DNA of 64,000 nt from Bowmanella denitrificans (GCF_002887595.1 NZ_PEBU01000004.1:1-64000); one strand, 5' to 3'. Positions 8,116-17,275 are shown, numbered from the stretch's first letter. Numbers and translations are program-made. Notes: generated by a model from the sequence alone, not told the origin.

Positions 8116-10443
8116 TTAGTGCTGTTTAAGCAAACTAGCCAGCGTGGTGCGTTGCAAGGGAATAAACGGCAACCATGTTACCAGGGATATGACGATGCCT
8201 AAAAACAATCCGCTGGCCAGAGTCTGCATGACGCTGAAGGTCAGCCCGTCGATAGACAGCCAGTTCAGTGCCAGTGCCGCCAGCCCTATCGCTACCAGCA
8301 GGCTGATAAGATTTCCCCTTACATTTTGCCAGTACAATACAAAGAGGGGAGCGCCAACCGCCAACTGAATACCAAAATCGAGCCGCTGCAGGCTGAATTT
8401 GGCTTTAAGCTGATAGTAGAGATTAAGCACCACCACACCCAGCAACAACAAGGCGATCAATGCGGCGCCGCCGAGCAGTTGATTGGCCAGTCTGTCCTGC
8501 GCCGCCACCACGTCAGTGATGGGGCGCTTGTGCGTAATTCTGGCACCCGGCATAGCGCTTTGTAGCCAGGTTTCTAATGCTTGTTCCAGAGAGTCGGCCG
8601 GGCTGGAGGCAAAGTAAAAATGCAATTCTGTGTGCCGTTCGTTATCCGCCCCTTTTAAGGGTAAATACAGCATCGGCATGGGCGCATTGTACCTGCCTGT
8701 ATGCGGGGCATTGGCAGCCTGACCAATAATATTCTGTTTGCCTTCAAAGCCGATATCTAAGCGGCTCCCCTTAATCTTCTCAAAACCCGCATCTTGCAGT
8801 AGCGCTGCCGCTGCCTGATTAACTATCACACCTTGTTGCCAGTCTGGTGGTGGTCGATCGCCCGAGAGTGACAACAACGCAAAATAAGACGGGCTGACCC
8901 GCAATACCCCAACTTCCACTGCTTTGCTGAATCTGGGATCTTCAATCATCAGCGAAATTGGCTGGTCAAACGCACGATCAGACAGGGCTAAATCACCTTT
9001 TGCAAGGCCGGGATACTGCCCGGATAGCAAAGGCTGAATCAATACGCTGCGCGGACGCTGAGCCACACTTTGCTGAATTAAATCTGGCGGTAAATTGCTC
9101 TGTTGTTCAAATCGCCACCGATCTTGTGCCACGGCAAACACTATGCTGACGATACCCGTGGCCAAACACAGCTGCAGGCACAGCATGGCCTGCCCAACCA
9201 TTAGCTGACCGCGTGAAGCGGCTTTGGTCATCTGGCGATTAAACAAGGTGGTTTTGAGCATTTGCCACAGTGGTATGTGCATACAGCATCCCAATAAAAT
9301 GGCCATGACCAGTATGGCAATAACGAAGTAGCCGGATGACGTTGACAGGTCACTGGTCTGCAGATATTGCGCCAGTTCCTGTAGCTGGTGTAAGGCTGCC
9401 AGGCCCAGTTTAAGCAGCAGCCACGCAATTGATGCCATCAGCGTCAGCATAATAGCGGCCATTAGCCACTGCGGCCGTAAAAGATGCAGCATATCCGCGC
9501 CCAGTACCAGCCTGATCCTGTTGTTCTCCATCTCTGTCATCGCCTGGTGGCTGAACAGTGCGGTGGTATTGGCGACAAGCAGCACGGCCAGTCCCAGCAA
9601 CAGCACTATTGCCAGCAGCCACAAACGATAAAGATGGGTAAATTTTTCCGGTTGTAGCTGTATTCCTGGCAATACCAGCAGCTTTGAACCGGCGGTATCC
9701 ATACGCATGCCTTGCACGCTCAGATCCATGGCCGACAGGCGTTCGGTCAGTGCCTCGGCACTCAGCTTGAGCTGAGCTTTGGGGTTTGCGACCAGAATGC
9801 CGTAATAGCCCGGCACCGCCAGCAGAAAACGACTTAACATGGGTTCATTGGTAAAGGGCGCAAGCATATGCATATATTCGCCCGACAGAAAAACATCGTT
9901 TTGCCAGGGGCCAAGCTGGTTAACCGACGCGGGCAAGATCCCCTGAATCACCAGACCATGGGCTAATCTGGGGTGTGACAGCCGCTGACCTATTGCGGCC
10001 TCGGCAGAGGCAAAATGCAGGTTGGCCATCGCTTCGCTGATATAAACACCCTTTTCATGGTCACCGCTAAGAGGCAGTCCAAGTAAGTCCGGTAACCCAG
10101 GGGAAAAATACACCAGATTAAACTTATGCTCGGTGCCATCTGGCAGCATAAGTTGCGCTGGGCGTGGAAACAGATAGCCTGCCTGGGCAATGTTGTCCAT
10201 CTGCTCGGCCGCCAGCAGGGCCTGGCGGTTTATGCCGGCCAGACGTCCGTCCTGCTGCACCCGGGCTAAGGTAAAATACTGATGGGACTGGGAAACCCAG
10301 ACGGGGGTGGGCTGAAACAATATACTGCCAAACTGCATACACAGGGCGAATAAGGCGCAGCACAGGGCAAAGCCGCAGGTCAGCCACAAGGCTTTACCCA
10401 GGTGTTGTTGCCATTGTTTCCACATAAGGGTCAGGTTAAACAT
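8116..10443 (-). CDS. MacB/FtsX-type ABC transporter permease, duplicated module
   Basis: About 775 residues from the ATG at 10443, seven bases after the ATPase stop; in-frame starts further upstream (for example 10461) lie inside the ATPase gene. The protein has an N-terminal membrane helix (about residues 18-40), a large periplasmic domain, three helices near residues 275-390, another helix, a second periplasmic domain, and three C-terminal helices. This is the duplicated FtsX-domain layout of 'ABC-2 like, MacB-type' permeases. These are mechanotransmission exporters or efflux pumps, not importers. It is the last gene of a fusion protein-ATPase-permease set, overlapping or abutting its partners, and a strong hairpin follows it. 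Confidence 0.88.
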   Translation of the reverse strand: MFNLTLMWKQWQQHLGKALWLTCGFALCCALFALCMQFGSILFQPTPVWVSQSHQYFTLARVQQDGRLAGINRQALLAAEQMDNIAQAGYLFPRPAQLMLPDGTEHKFNLVYFSPGLPDLLGLPLSGDHEKGVYISEAMANLHFASAEAAIGQRLSHPRLAHGLVIQGILPASVNQLGPWQNDVFLSGEYMHMLAPFTNEPMLSRFLLAVPGYYGILVANPKAQLKLSAEALTERLSAMDLSVQGMRMDTAGSKLLVLPGIQLQPEKFTHLYRLWLLAIVLLLGLAVLLVANTTALFSHQAMTEMENNRIRLVLGADMLHLLRPQWLMAAIMLTLMASIAWLLLKLGLAALHQLQELAQYLQTSDLSTSSGYFVIAILVMAILLGCCMHIPLWQMLKTTLFNRQMTKAASRGQLMVGQAMLCLQLCLATGIVSIVFAVAQDRWRFEQQSNLPPDLIQQSVAQRPRSVLIQPLLSGQYPGLAKGDLALSDRAFDQPISLMIEDPRFSKAVEVGVLRVSPSYFALLSLSGDRPPPDWQQGVIVNQAAAALLQDAGFEKIKGSRLDIGFEGKQNIIGQAANAPHTGRYNAPMPMLYLPLKGADNERHTELHFYFASSPADSLEQALETWLQSAMPGARITHKRPITDVVAAQDRLANQLLGGAALIALLLLGVVVLNLYYQLKAKFSLQRLDFGIQLAVGAPLFVLYWQNVRGNLISLLVAIGLAALALNWLSIDGLTFSVMQTLASGLFLGIVISLVTWLPFIPLQRTTLASLLKQH

Positions 10444-10447
10444 CCGG

Positions 10448-11131
10448 TTAGTCTGCTGCATCGAAAATTCTGCCGTCTTTAAGAAAAATCTGCCGCTGAC
10501 AGCGCTTGGCCAAACCATTGTCATGGGTAACCATCAGCAGGGTCGTGCCCCGTTGATGGCATTCCAGCAGCAACTGCATCACGGCTTCGCCCGCATGCGA
10601 GTCCAGATTGCCGGTGGGTTCGTCGGCTAGCAACAGGGCTGGCTGGTTTACCAGTGCGCGTGCCACTGCGACCCGCTGTTGCTGCCCCCCAGACAAGGCA
10701 TCGGGCCGCAGGTGCAATTTGTCCGCCAGTCCAACCTGCTCTAATACTTGCTTACTCAGTCTTGCATAGTCAGAAGGCGGAATGCTGGGATTGTAACGCA
10801 GGGGCAGGGCGACATTTTCCAACGCACTGAGGCTGCCAATTAAGCTGAAATTCTGGAACACCCAGCCAATATGGCGATTACGCAAAATGCTGGTTTGGCG
10901 GCGGGTCAGGGCGTTAACGTTCTGGCCTTTGAGCTGGTATTCCCCGCCGCTGGTTTTGTCCAGCAGGCCCAGAATAGACAACAAGGTCGACTTGCCGCCA
11001 CCGGACGGCCCGACAATGGCCACGGCTTCACCGGCATCTATACTCAGATCGATACCCTTAAGTACGTTATGGGTGGTTGCGCCCTGACCAAAGGTTTTAC
11101 TGGCCTGTCGCAGATGGATCAGATTATTCAA
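10448..11131 (-). CDS. ABC transporter ATP-binding protein, MacB/LolD type
   Basis: 227 residues, a single nucleotide-binding domain. Walker A is '[12 protein letters not shown]', the Q-loop is in '[17 protein letters not shown]', the signature is '[15 protein letters not shown]', Walker B is '[12 protein letters not shown]' and the switch His is in 'MVTHD'. All catalytic elements are intact. The sequence is of the LolD/MacB ATPase class that powers FtsX-fold permeases. Its start overlaps the end of the fusion-protein gene by 8 bases and its stop is 4 bases before the permease start, so the three are translationally coupled. Confidence 0.95.
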   Translation of the reverse strand: MNNLIHLRQASKTFGQGATTHNVLKGIDLSIDAGEAVAIVGPSGGGKSTLLSILGLLDKTSGGEYQLKGQNVNALTRRQTSILRNRHIGWVFQNFSLIGSLSALENVALPLRYNPSIPPSDYARLSKQVLEQVGLADKLHLRPDALSGGQQQRVAVARALVNQPALLLADEPTGNLDSHAGEAVMQLLLECHQRGTTLLMVTHDNGLAKRCQRQIFLKDGRIFDAAD

Positions 11132-12395
11132 TGTTCATGTCCTTTTGGGTGATGCGCGGTTTGTTTTGCCAGGCTGGCGGATACTGAATCAGCACCTTTT
11201 GTTGTGCCTCGATCCCATGCAGAACCTGCACATAATGCTGGCCAACCAGACCGGTTGCCAGGGGTTGGCGAATATAGTCCTGCCCTTGTTGTACATAAAA
11301 GAGATTTTCACTGTTGGCTTTAATGGGGTATGCCGGCAGGGGCAACCGCAGGCTATGGGCAATATCCGCCACCAGGATACTGGCAGACAGCTCCATATTG
11401 TCTTTGGCGGCCGCGGGCAAAGGTGCGTCGAACGCCAGGGTGACCTGCATCAGGTTGTTTTCCACCTTAGGGTAAATCCGATATACGCTGGCGGAAAACT
11501 CTCCTGATAGCATACTGACTTCGGCAGCCATGCCCAGGGTAAGGTGTAAGGCATCGGCGGCACTGACAAATACATCGGCCATCAGCATATCCGGGTCCAG
11601 AATCACTCCCAGCACATCTCCTTCGCGGGCCACTTTACCCAGTTCCACCTGTTCACCCAGGCTGTTCAGAATGCCGTCTTTGGTGGCGTAGATATTTAGT
11701 TTGTCGATATCCTGGCGGGCGATATCCAGCTTCTCTTCGGCGGCTTTGAGGGTATACTCGGCGGCCTGGCGTTTTGACGATAATGCCTGCTGCCAGAAGG
11801 TATAGCTTTGCCGGGCCTGAGTCAGTTGCAGCGTTGCCTTGGCCAGAATGGCTGTGGCGCGCTGATGTTCCAGTTCAGAAACAATCTGCTTCTGTTTTAA
11901 TTGCGTCAGTATATCCAGTTCCTGTTGGGCCATTTCCACATCAATACCTGCCACATCCAACTGCTTTTTAACCTCCATGCCCTGACGTTCAATGTCCACC
12001 AGGGCAGACTGATATTCGGCCTGCGCCTGATACCAGTCCAGCCTGGCTTGCGCCAGTTGCCTGACCAGCCTGGGGCTTTGCAGTTGTACCAGCAAGTCAC
12101 CTTTTTTCACTGTGGTGCCGGGATACACTTTCAGATCGGCAATCACCCCCTCCACTTGCGCAATGACCGAGGTGTTACTGACTGCACTTAAGCGCCCATA
12201 GCCGCTGACCCTGGCCTGCACTGGCCCCCAGTCGGCCTGGGCAACTTTCAGATCTGCCGGCGCGGCAGGGGATAGCTGCTGCCCCAGCAACATCACCAGC
12301 CAGATCAGAATGGCCAGTCCAGCGGCTGTTGTGGTTAACAGTAGCGCCCTTTTCCAGGGGCTGTTGTTAGCCGGTATCGTTAATGGTTCCTGCAT
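11124..12395 (-). CDS. HlyD/MacA-like periplasmic membrane fusion protein
   Basis: 423 residues. An N-terminal inner-membrane anchor (about residues 15-40, 'LLLTTTAAGLAILIWLVMLL') precedes a beta-barrel/lipoyl half ('VSGYGRLSAVSNTSVIAQVE'), a long alpha-helical hairpin with heptad character (about 105-230, rich in Gln, Ala, Leu and Lys), the second lipoyl half and a C-terminal beta-barrel. This is the adaptor that links an inner-membrane ABC pump to an outer-membrane TolC-type channel; no channel gene is nearby. It is 52 bases downstream of the two paralogous secreted-protein genes on the same strand, so it probably belongs to the same operon. Confidence 0.92.
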   Translation of the reverse strand: MQEPLTIPANNSPWKRALLLTTTAAGLAILIWLVMLLGQQLSPAAPADLKVAQADWGPVQARVSGYGRLSAVSNTSVIAQVEGVIADLKVYPGTTVKKGDLLVQLQSPRLVRQLAQARLDWYQAQAEYQSALVDIERQGMEVKKQLDVAGIDVEMAQQELDILTQLKQKQIVSELEHQRATAILAKATLQLTQARQSYTFWQQALSSKRQAAEYTLKAAEEKLDIARQDIDKLNIYATKDGILNSLGEQVELGKVAREGDVLGVILDPDMLMADVFVSAADALHLTLGMAAEVSMLSGEFSASVYRIYPKVENNLMQVTLAFDAPLPAAAKDNMELSASILVADIAHSLRLPLPAYPIKANSENLFYVQQGQDYIRQPLATGLVGQHYVQVLHGIEAQQKVLIQYPPAWQNKPRITQKDMNIE

Positions 12396-12447
12396 TTTTT
12401 ATCCTGCATGCATCAGTATGGCTACACACTGTGGTGCGAATTGCCAG

Positions 12448-13044
12448 TTAGTTTCCCTCAGGCGGCTGATTCAGTTTTGCTTCCATCTCTCGTCTTTGTT
12501 TAAATTCGGCATTAGAAATCCTACCTTTAGTGATCATATTTATTCTGAATTTAGGCAGTGGTAGCTGCGCTGATAGTTGCAAACTATTCCGGTATAAATT
12601 CTTAGCCTTAGCCGAAACATCCAAAATATCTACCCAGCTGGTAGGGTCCTGTTGACTCATCACGCTATCAAAAAATATAAAGATTAAGCCTGAATCTTGC
12701 CTGGGTACGATATTCAGTAAAGTTGTTAATCTCTCAGGACTTATTTCAATATTACATACCTGCTGGGTGAAAATCTCACTATAGTCCGGATAGAGCTGAA
12801 CCGATTCTTTATAGCTTAACCACTTTCCTTCATTTAAGTTGTATAAATAGGTTCCAGGAAAAACGAGATCACAGCCCGCATCCAGGAAAAATCGCTCCAG
12901 TTCATAAAATTTAGGGGTAAAGACAATTTGCTGCCAATGCTGTTCTTCCTGTATTTCGACCGCAAGGCATGCTTTACTCATTAAACTTGAAACAAATAAC
13001 GAGAAGACAGTTTTTTTGAGTATCTCTCTCATCTTTTTAATCAT
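12448..13044 (-). CDS. Secreted hypothetical protein, tandem paralog A
   Basis: 198 residues with an N-terminal signal-like segment (about residues 1-28, ending '...SKACLAVE'). The mature part closely matches the protein encoded immediately upstream (13060-13617): both carry 'HWQQI.FTPKFYELERFFLD', 'EGKWLSYKES.QLYPDY', 'MSQQDPTSWVDILDVSAK' and 'SAQLPLPKFRINMI'. By eye about 70% of mature residues agree. Two conserved cysteines (in 'GCDL' and 'QVC') could form a disulfide. The family is not recognised. The gene sits between the paralog and the exporter adaptor gene. An alternative start (MREIL) at 13032 is possible; neither has a strong ribosome site. Confidence 0.75.
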   Translation of the reverse strand: MIKKMREILKKTVFSLFVSSLMSKACLAVEIQEEQHWQQIVFTPKFYELERFFLDAGCDLVFPGTYLYNLNEGKWLSYKESVQLYPDYSEIFTQQVCNIEISPERLTTLLNIVPRQDSGLIFIFFDSVMSQQDPTSWVDILDVSAKAKNLYRNSLQLSAQLPLPKFRINMITKGRISNAEFKQRREMEAKLNQPPEGN

Positions 13045-13059
13045 CCAAAGGTTGCTGGT

Positions 13060-13617
13060 TTAACTGTGCTTTTTTTCGTGTGCTTTCTTGAATTCAGCAT
13101 AAGGAATTTCACCTTTTTTAATCATATTGATTCTGAATTTAGGTAGTGGTAGCTGAGCTGATATTTTTACTTTTTTTCTGTATAAATTCTTGGTTTTAGC
13201 CGAAACATCTAAAATATCTACCCAACTGGTAGGGTCCTGTTGACTCATCACGCGATCAAAAAATATAAAGATCAAGTCTGAATCTTGCTCAGGTTCTATA
13301 TCCAGTAATGCGATTAATCTTTCAGGGCTTACTTTAACATCACACACCTGATTGAAAAACAGAACGCTGTAGTCTGGATAGAGCTGTATCGACTCTTTAT
13401 AGCTTAACCATTTACCTTCAGTTAGATTATAAAGATAGCCTACAGGGTATTTTAGATCACAGCCAGAATCCAGAAAAAAACGCTCAAGCTCATAAAATTT
13501 AGGGGTAAATATAATTTGCTGCCAATGCTGGTCTTCCTGATTTGCTGTAGCAAAAACACAAGTACCAAAAAGCCCAGATAATAATAAAAGAGTAGTCCGG
13601 ATTATACGCTGAAACAC
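13060..13617 (-). CDS. Secreted hypothetical protein, tandem paralog B
   Basis: 185 residues from a GTG start at 13617, with AGGAG nine bases upstream. A clear signal peptide (about residues 1-24, 'LLLLSGLFGTCVFATA') precedes a mature domain of about 160 residues nearly co-linear with paralog A. It has the same two cysteines and the same 'DLIFIFFDRVMSQQDPTSW' core. The C terminus differs ('AHEKKHS'), suggesting relaxed constraint there. It lies directly downstream of the cysteine-rich peptide gene, separated by a hairpin, and 15 bases upstream of paralog A. Family not recognised; roles such as peptide chaperone, immunity or maturation are only guesses from position. Confidence 0.75.
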   Translation of the reverse strand: MFQRIIRTTLLLLSGLFGTCVFATANQEDQHWQQIIFTPKFYELERFFLDSGCDLKYPVGYLYNLTEGKWLSYKESIQLYPDYSVLFFNQVCDVKVSPERLIALLDIEPEQDSDLIFIFFDRVMSQQDPTSWVDILDVSAKTKNLYRKKVKISAQLPLPKFRINMIKKGEIPYAEFKKAHEKKHS

Positions 13618-13647
13618 GATGTTAACTCCTGCTAAATAAGGTTAGTC

Positions 13648-13667
13648 AGGGCGCACTACAGCGCCCT
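13648..13667. promoter_or_regulatory. Intercistronic hairpin after the cysteine-rich peptide gene
   Basis: AGGGCGC (13648-13654) pairs perfectly with GCGCCCT (13661-13667) around a 6-base loop. On the minus strand it falls between the peptide gene and paralog B and has no T-run after it. It is more likely an mRNA stabiliser or partial attenuator than a full terminator, which would raise peptide output relative to the genes downstream. Confidence 0.5.
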
Positions 13668-13677
13668 GTTATTTAGT

Positions 13678-13863
13678 TTATGGACAGCGAATATTGCATG
13701 GTCTGGCTTCAGTGCAATCTTGCAAATCCCCACCTGGGCCTTCTGCCACACATTGAAATTCACCGTTTCTGTTGCCGCATACAGAATCACCGCAAGCTGC
13801 CCATACTGCCATGCTGGACAAAGCTAACGCCAACGTTGCTAAAAGATATTTGAATTTCTTCAT
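13678..13863 (-). CDS. Small secreted six-cysteine peptide
   Basis: 61 residues. The N terminus is a classical Sec signal (MKK, hydrophobic core 'LLATLALALSSMAVWA') with probable cleavage after A22. The mature 39 residues contain six cysteines (C24, C29, C38, C50, C56, C60), enough for three disulfides, plus a Gly/Pro-rich centre and an acidic bias. AAGGAAA precedes the ATG. It is the first gene of a minus-strand run leading to two secreted paralogs and a MacAB-like exporter. By analogy with the disulfide-rich enterotoxin STII released by E. coli MacAB-TolC, it could be a Sec-translocated, oxidised peptide pumped out from the periplasm. Toxin, bacteriocin or signal roles are all possible; no homolog is recognised. 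Confidence 0.75.
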   Translation of the reverse strand: MKKFKYLLATLALALSSMAVWAACGDSVCGNRNGEFQCVAEGPGGDLQDCTEARPCNIRCP

Positions 13864-14202
13864 TTTCCTTTCCGTCTTACGTTAATAAACGCCTGGTTCA
13901 GGCGGGTTTATTGCAGGTGACGGTTAATTCCAAATTAGCCAGCAAACCCACAATGTGGCTCTATGGCGGCCAGGCCAGAGAAACTTAACGCGTTAGGACA
14001 GTGAATTAAGCATGATGCACCATACAAGCCTTCGAGGTCTTGTTGGGGATAAGCAGAGCGGAAATGGAAATAGAGGCAATACATAGCGTTCCATGCTAAA
14101 CAAGTCCCAATAAATTTACGCTAGCACTTTGATACAAAGTGGTCAATAAGTTGTTTTATTTTTGTTAACTATTATTGGCTGGGCGGGGAACGAAAGGCCT
14201 TG
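13864..14202. other. Intergenic region upstream of the peptide operon
   Basis: 339 bases without a credible gene. It separates the sensor kinase (stop at 14203, minus strand) from the peptide gene and should hold the peptide promoter. On the minus strand CGCCTG-AAC-CAGGCG near 13890-13905, followed by TTTATT, is a weak terminator-like hairpin for the kinase transcript or a leader attenuator for the peptide. The rest is AT-rich, especially 14120-14180, with no confident promoter boxes. Confidence 0.5.
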
Positions 14203-16236
14203 TTAGTCACTGTTAATGCTATGGTTATTAATTTTCAACGGCAGGACAATTACAAAACAAGCGCCGCTGTCTGTGGGTTCAAGATAGACTTCACCCCCCA
14301 GAATATGTACCACCGCGTTATACAGGATATTCAGGCCAAGGCCCAGATTGCCTTTGCCAAGCTGGCTGGTGTAGAAGGGGTTGAAAATATGTTTTTGCTT
14401 GTCTTTACTGATACCCGAGCCGTTGTCCTGATACACCAGCGTTAGATTTTTACCACTTTTAACGACACGGATACTGACCTGTGCAGCCTGTTGTTGGCTA
14501 AAGCCATGTTCACAGGAATTCTCCAGCAACTGTGAGATGGCTTTAAACAGTACATCAGGATATGAGTAAATCTCCACGGGTTCTCCCTGAATTACAATAT
14601 CCACGTCCTTATTCAGGGTGCGCTTTAATAATTGCAGCCGGTCATTAAGAAAACCCACCACATCGAAGTGTTTCATTTCAGACGATTCCAGGCTGGTGGA
14701 GATAAGTTTAAATCTGGCTATCATATCGGCGGCCCGTTCGGTATTGCGATTGGTAAGCGCCAGTATTTCATCTGCTTCTTCAAGGAAGCGACTCAGTTGG
14801 TTGCCACTCAGTTGCTTGTTATGCAGTTTTTCTCTGGTCTGACTGAGCCGGTCTTTCAGCGTGGACACCGACGTAATTACCAGTCCAAGCGGGGTGTTCA
14901 GTTGATGAGCCATACCGGAAACCAGGGTGGTCATGGCTGACATCTTTTCCGCGTCGGCCAGTTTGCGCTGGGTGCTTTTAAGGTGCTGCAAGGCCTGACT
15001 CAACTGCTGATTTTTGGCTCTGATTCTGGCAATAAACAGCAGGGTAATCACCCCCACCAAGGTGACTGCCACAATTAGGGTCAGCATTTGCTGGCGGGCT
15101 GATTCTGTTTTGGCACTGGCAATGGCATTTTGCTGGGTGAGCCTGGCAATATCATTGTCTTTAGCGGCTAAGTCCAGTTGTGCTGCATAGAATGCCACAC
15201 CGATTTGGGCCTGGCGGTTAAGCAGATCAAACTTGCTCTGCGCATATTGATTTGACGCGCTTAGCGCCGCCGGCCAGTTTTCCTGGGCCTGGTGATAGCG
15301 CATCAGCAACTGATAGGCATCGGCGCGCTCCTGGAATCGCTGGCTGCTTTGGGCCAGACTCAGGGCTTCGGTGAGTAGCGGCTCGGCGGATTGCCAGTCA
15401 GACTGGTCGATTTTGATTCTGGCCAGATCCAACATTGGGCCAATGCTTTCGGACGGGTTACTCTGCTGCCGGATCTGAATAGCCAGGGTTAAATGCCTCT
15501 GCGCTTGTTGTATGTCACCAAGGGCCAGGTAGGTACGTCCCAGATTATGGTGTGACCAGGAGGAGTGGTAGGTAAATTGATGCTGCTCGCGAATTGCCAG
15601 GCTCTGCTGATGGGCCCTGAGCGCTTCCTGATACATCTGTTGGCCGTACCAGGCTTCGCCCAGATTGTTCAGCCCAGTGGCCATTTGCGAAGGAAGCTCT
15701 CTGGCCTTGGCGTCATCATAAAAACGCTGGAAATATTCCTGCGCCTGAATATAGCGGCCCATTTTTAAATAAATGTGGCCAATATTGTTCTCGGTCTGGC
15801 GCACATACTGCTCGGTATCCATCAACCGGGCGATACGGTAGCTTTCGAGAAAATTTTCCAACGCGCGCTGGTACATGGCCAGATTACTGAAAGCCGACGC
15901 GCTGATGCTGTAATAGCTGAACAGAATGGTGTCACTGTCTACCGTCTGGCTCATATGTTTGCACTGTGCCAGGGTTTGCATGGCCAAATCAATATCGTCC
16001 ACCTGAATCTGAAACCAGGCTTTACCATAGAGCAGACGGATTTTTTGTGCCTGGGTGAGTTGCATCTGATGAAGCTGAAGCAGCTCGTCGGTTTTGTCTG
16101 CCGCCTGGGCCGGAGAGTTTGCTGCCACGGCCCTTATCTGAGCTCGTAGTGACTCAAATTCTTCCTCGCTAAATGGCGCGCAATGGGCCTGAGGAAGACA
16201 TAGCCAAAGCACAACAATTGCATACAAAAGACGCAT
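14203..16236 (-). CDS. TPR-containing membrane sensor histidine kinase
   Basis: About 677 residues from the ATG at 16236; an upstream GTG at 16260 is the alternative. A signal peptide ('RLLYAIVVLWLCLPQAHC') leads into a periplasmic stretch of tetratricopeptide-like repeats (about residues 30-330, such as 'ATGLNNLGEAWYGQQMYQEA'). One transmembrane helix ('LTLIVAVTLVGVITLLFIA') and a short coiled coil follow. The cytoplasmic kinase has H-box 'MAHQLNTPLGL', N-box 'QLLENSCEHG', G1 'DNGSGIS' and G2 'LGLGLNIL', all intact. No response regulator is adjacent, so its partner is unknown. Position upstream of the peptide/exporter genes in the same direction suggests, but does not show, a regulatory link. 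Confidence 0.88.
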   Translation of the reverse strand: MRLLYAIVVLWLCLPQAHCAPFSEEEFESLRAQIRAVAANSPAQAADKTDELLQLHQMQLTQAQKIRLLYGKAWFQIQVDDIDLAMQTLAQCKHMSQTVDSDTILFSYYSISASAFSNLAMYQRALENFLESYRIARLMDTEQYVRQTENNIGHIYLKMGRYIQAQEYFQRFYDDAKARELPSQMATGLNNLGEAWYGQQMYQEALRAHQQSLAIREQHQFTYHSSWSHHNLGRTYLALGDIQQAQRHLTLAIQIRQQSNPSESIGPMLDLARIKIDQSDWQSAEPLLTEALSLAQSSQRFQERADAYQLLMRYHQAQENWPAALSASNQYAQSKFDLLNRQAQIGVAFYAAQLDLAAKDNDIARLTQQNAIASAKTESARQQMLTLIVAVTLVGVITLLFIARIRAKNQQLSQALQHLKSTQRKLADAEKMSAMTTLVSGMAHQLNTPLGLVITSVSTLKDRLSQTREKLHNKQLSGNQLSRFLEEADEILALTNRNTERAADMIARFKLISTSLESSEMKHFDVVGFLNDRLQLLKRTLNKDVDIVIQGEPVEIYSYPDVLFKAISQLLENSCEHGFSQQQAAQVSIRVVKSGKNLTLVYQDNGSGISKDKQKHIFNPFYTSQLGKGNLGLGLNILYNAVVHILGGEVYLEPTDSGACFVIVLPLKINNHSINSD

Positions 16237-16332
16237 AAAAACGTATGGGTAAAGGAACACTGCCTATTAAGCATAGCAATAGCCACAAATTTCATGCAGT
16301 TATGTGAGCAGCGAAGGGGCCTTTATCCGGGC

Positions 16333-17139
16333 TTACTTCAGATGGCGCATCACCAGTTCCGGTCCCAGTCCATACTCGTCCAGCAATTGCTGATATTTGC
16401 CATTGCCACGCAGCTTGAACAGGGATTGCTGCAGATGCTCGGCGGTTTCCTTACCGGATGCTTTGTGCAAGGCCGCATACAGGGGGAGTTCCATCACCAT
16501 CTGACGCTTTTCTACTTTGTCCTTGAGCTTCTCCAGCAGTGTGGCTTTGTCTTTTTCCATATTGCCGGCCATCAGAACGCCGTCCACCCTTCGGTGCGAC
16601 AGCATTAATAAAGCATCTTCAATTTCCGTGACCGGATAGGTGTTTTCCTTAGTAAAGCGCTTATCAACGGCCAGTTTCTTTTCCACGGCACTTTTGCGGA
16701 TCACCGCAATTCTGAATTTTCGCATTTGCTGGCTGTCCTGCAGATCCAATGCCGGATCGCCAGGCGGTTGCCATAACCAGACATTAATACTGGCCAGCGG
16801 CCCGACCCAATAAAAGCTTGCTTCACGCTCTTCGGTGCGCCCCACCGAATAGAGCAATGTATTGGGGGTATCCAGTGCCAGTTGATAGGCTCTTGCCCAG
16901 GGATAAAGGGAAAACTGGTAAGTCAGGTCATTGTCTTCCATCAGCAGCTTGACCAAATCGGAGGAGAAGCCTTTCATCTGGCCCTGTTGTTCATAACTAA
17001 ATGGGGGGAAGTGCTCGGTTACCAATTGCCAGGTGGGGTTATCGGCATGGCTGCCAGCAGAGTGGCACAGACAGTACAGGCTAAAAATTCTGAACAGGGC
17101 ACTAAGCCGATTTATCACCCGGTATTTGCTGGTCGGCAT
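16333..17139 (-). CDS. Periplasmic substrate-binding-like protein (SBP family 3 fold)
   Basis: About 268 residues from the ATG at 17139 (longer in-frame start at 17196 is less likely). A hydrophobic signal-like segment ('LFRIFSLYCLCHSAGSHA') is followed by 'WQLVTEHFPPFSYEQQGQMK' and 'GFSSDLVKLLMEDN', the typical first lobe of amino-acid-type solute-binding proteins. 'YPWARAYQLALDTPNTLLYS' and the C-terminal 'GNGKYQQLLDEYG' are also typical. No ABC importer genes are nearby, so it probably acts as an orphan receptor-like or enzyme-like periplasmic protein, as is common in Alteromonadales and Shewanella. It precedes the sensor kinase on the same strand with a 96-base gap and could supply its ligand, which is inference. 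Confidence 0.82.
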   Translation of the reverse strand: MPTSKYRVINRLSALFRIFSLYCLCHSAGSHADNPTWQLVTEHFPPFSYEQQGQMKGFSSDLVKLLMEDNDLTYQFSLYPWARAYQLALDTPNTLLYSVGRTEEREASFYWVGPLASINVWLWQPPGDPALDLQDSQQMRKFRIAVIRKSAVEKKLAVDKRFTKENTYPVTEIEDALLMLSHRRVDGVLMAGNMEKDKATLLEKLKDKVEKRQMVMELPLYAALHKASGKETAEHLQQSLFKLRGNGKYQQLLDEYGLGPELVMRHLK

Positions 17140-17275
17140 ATTAGCTTCGACATGGTGGCAAGCTCGCGGTGGGTCGGCGTAAAAAAACATCGTCACTACT
17201 CGGGTTTAGCCCATCCAAGGCGAATTGCAGGCATAATTTATCTTCGCCCTTTTATGGCAGGGATGCAAGTCAGAC

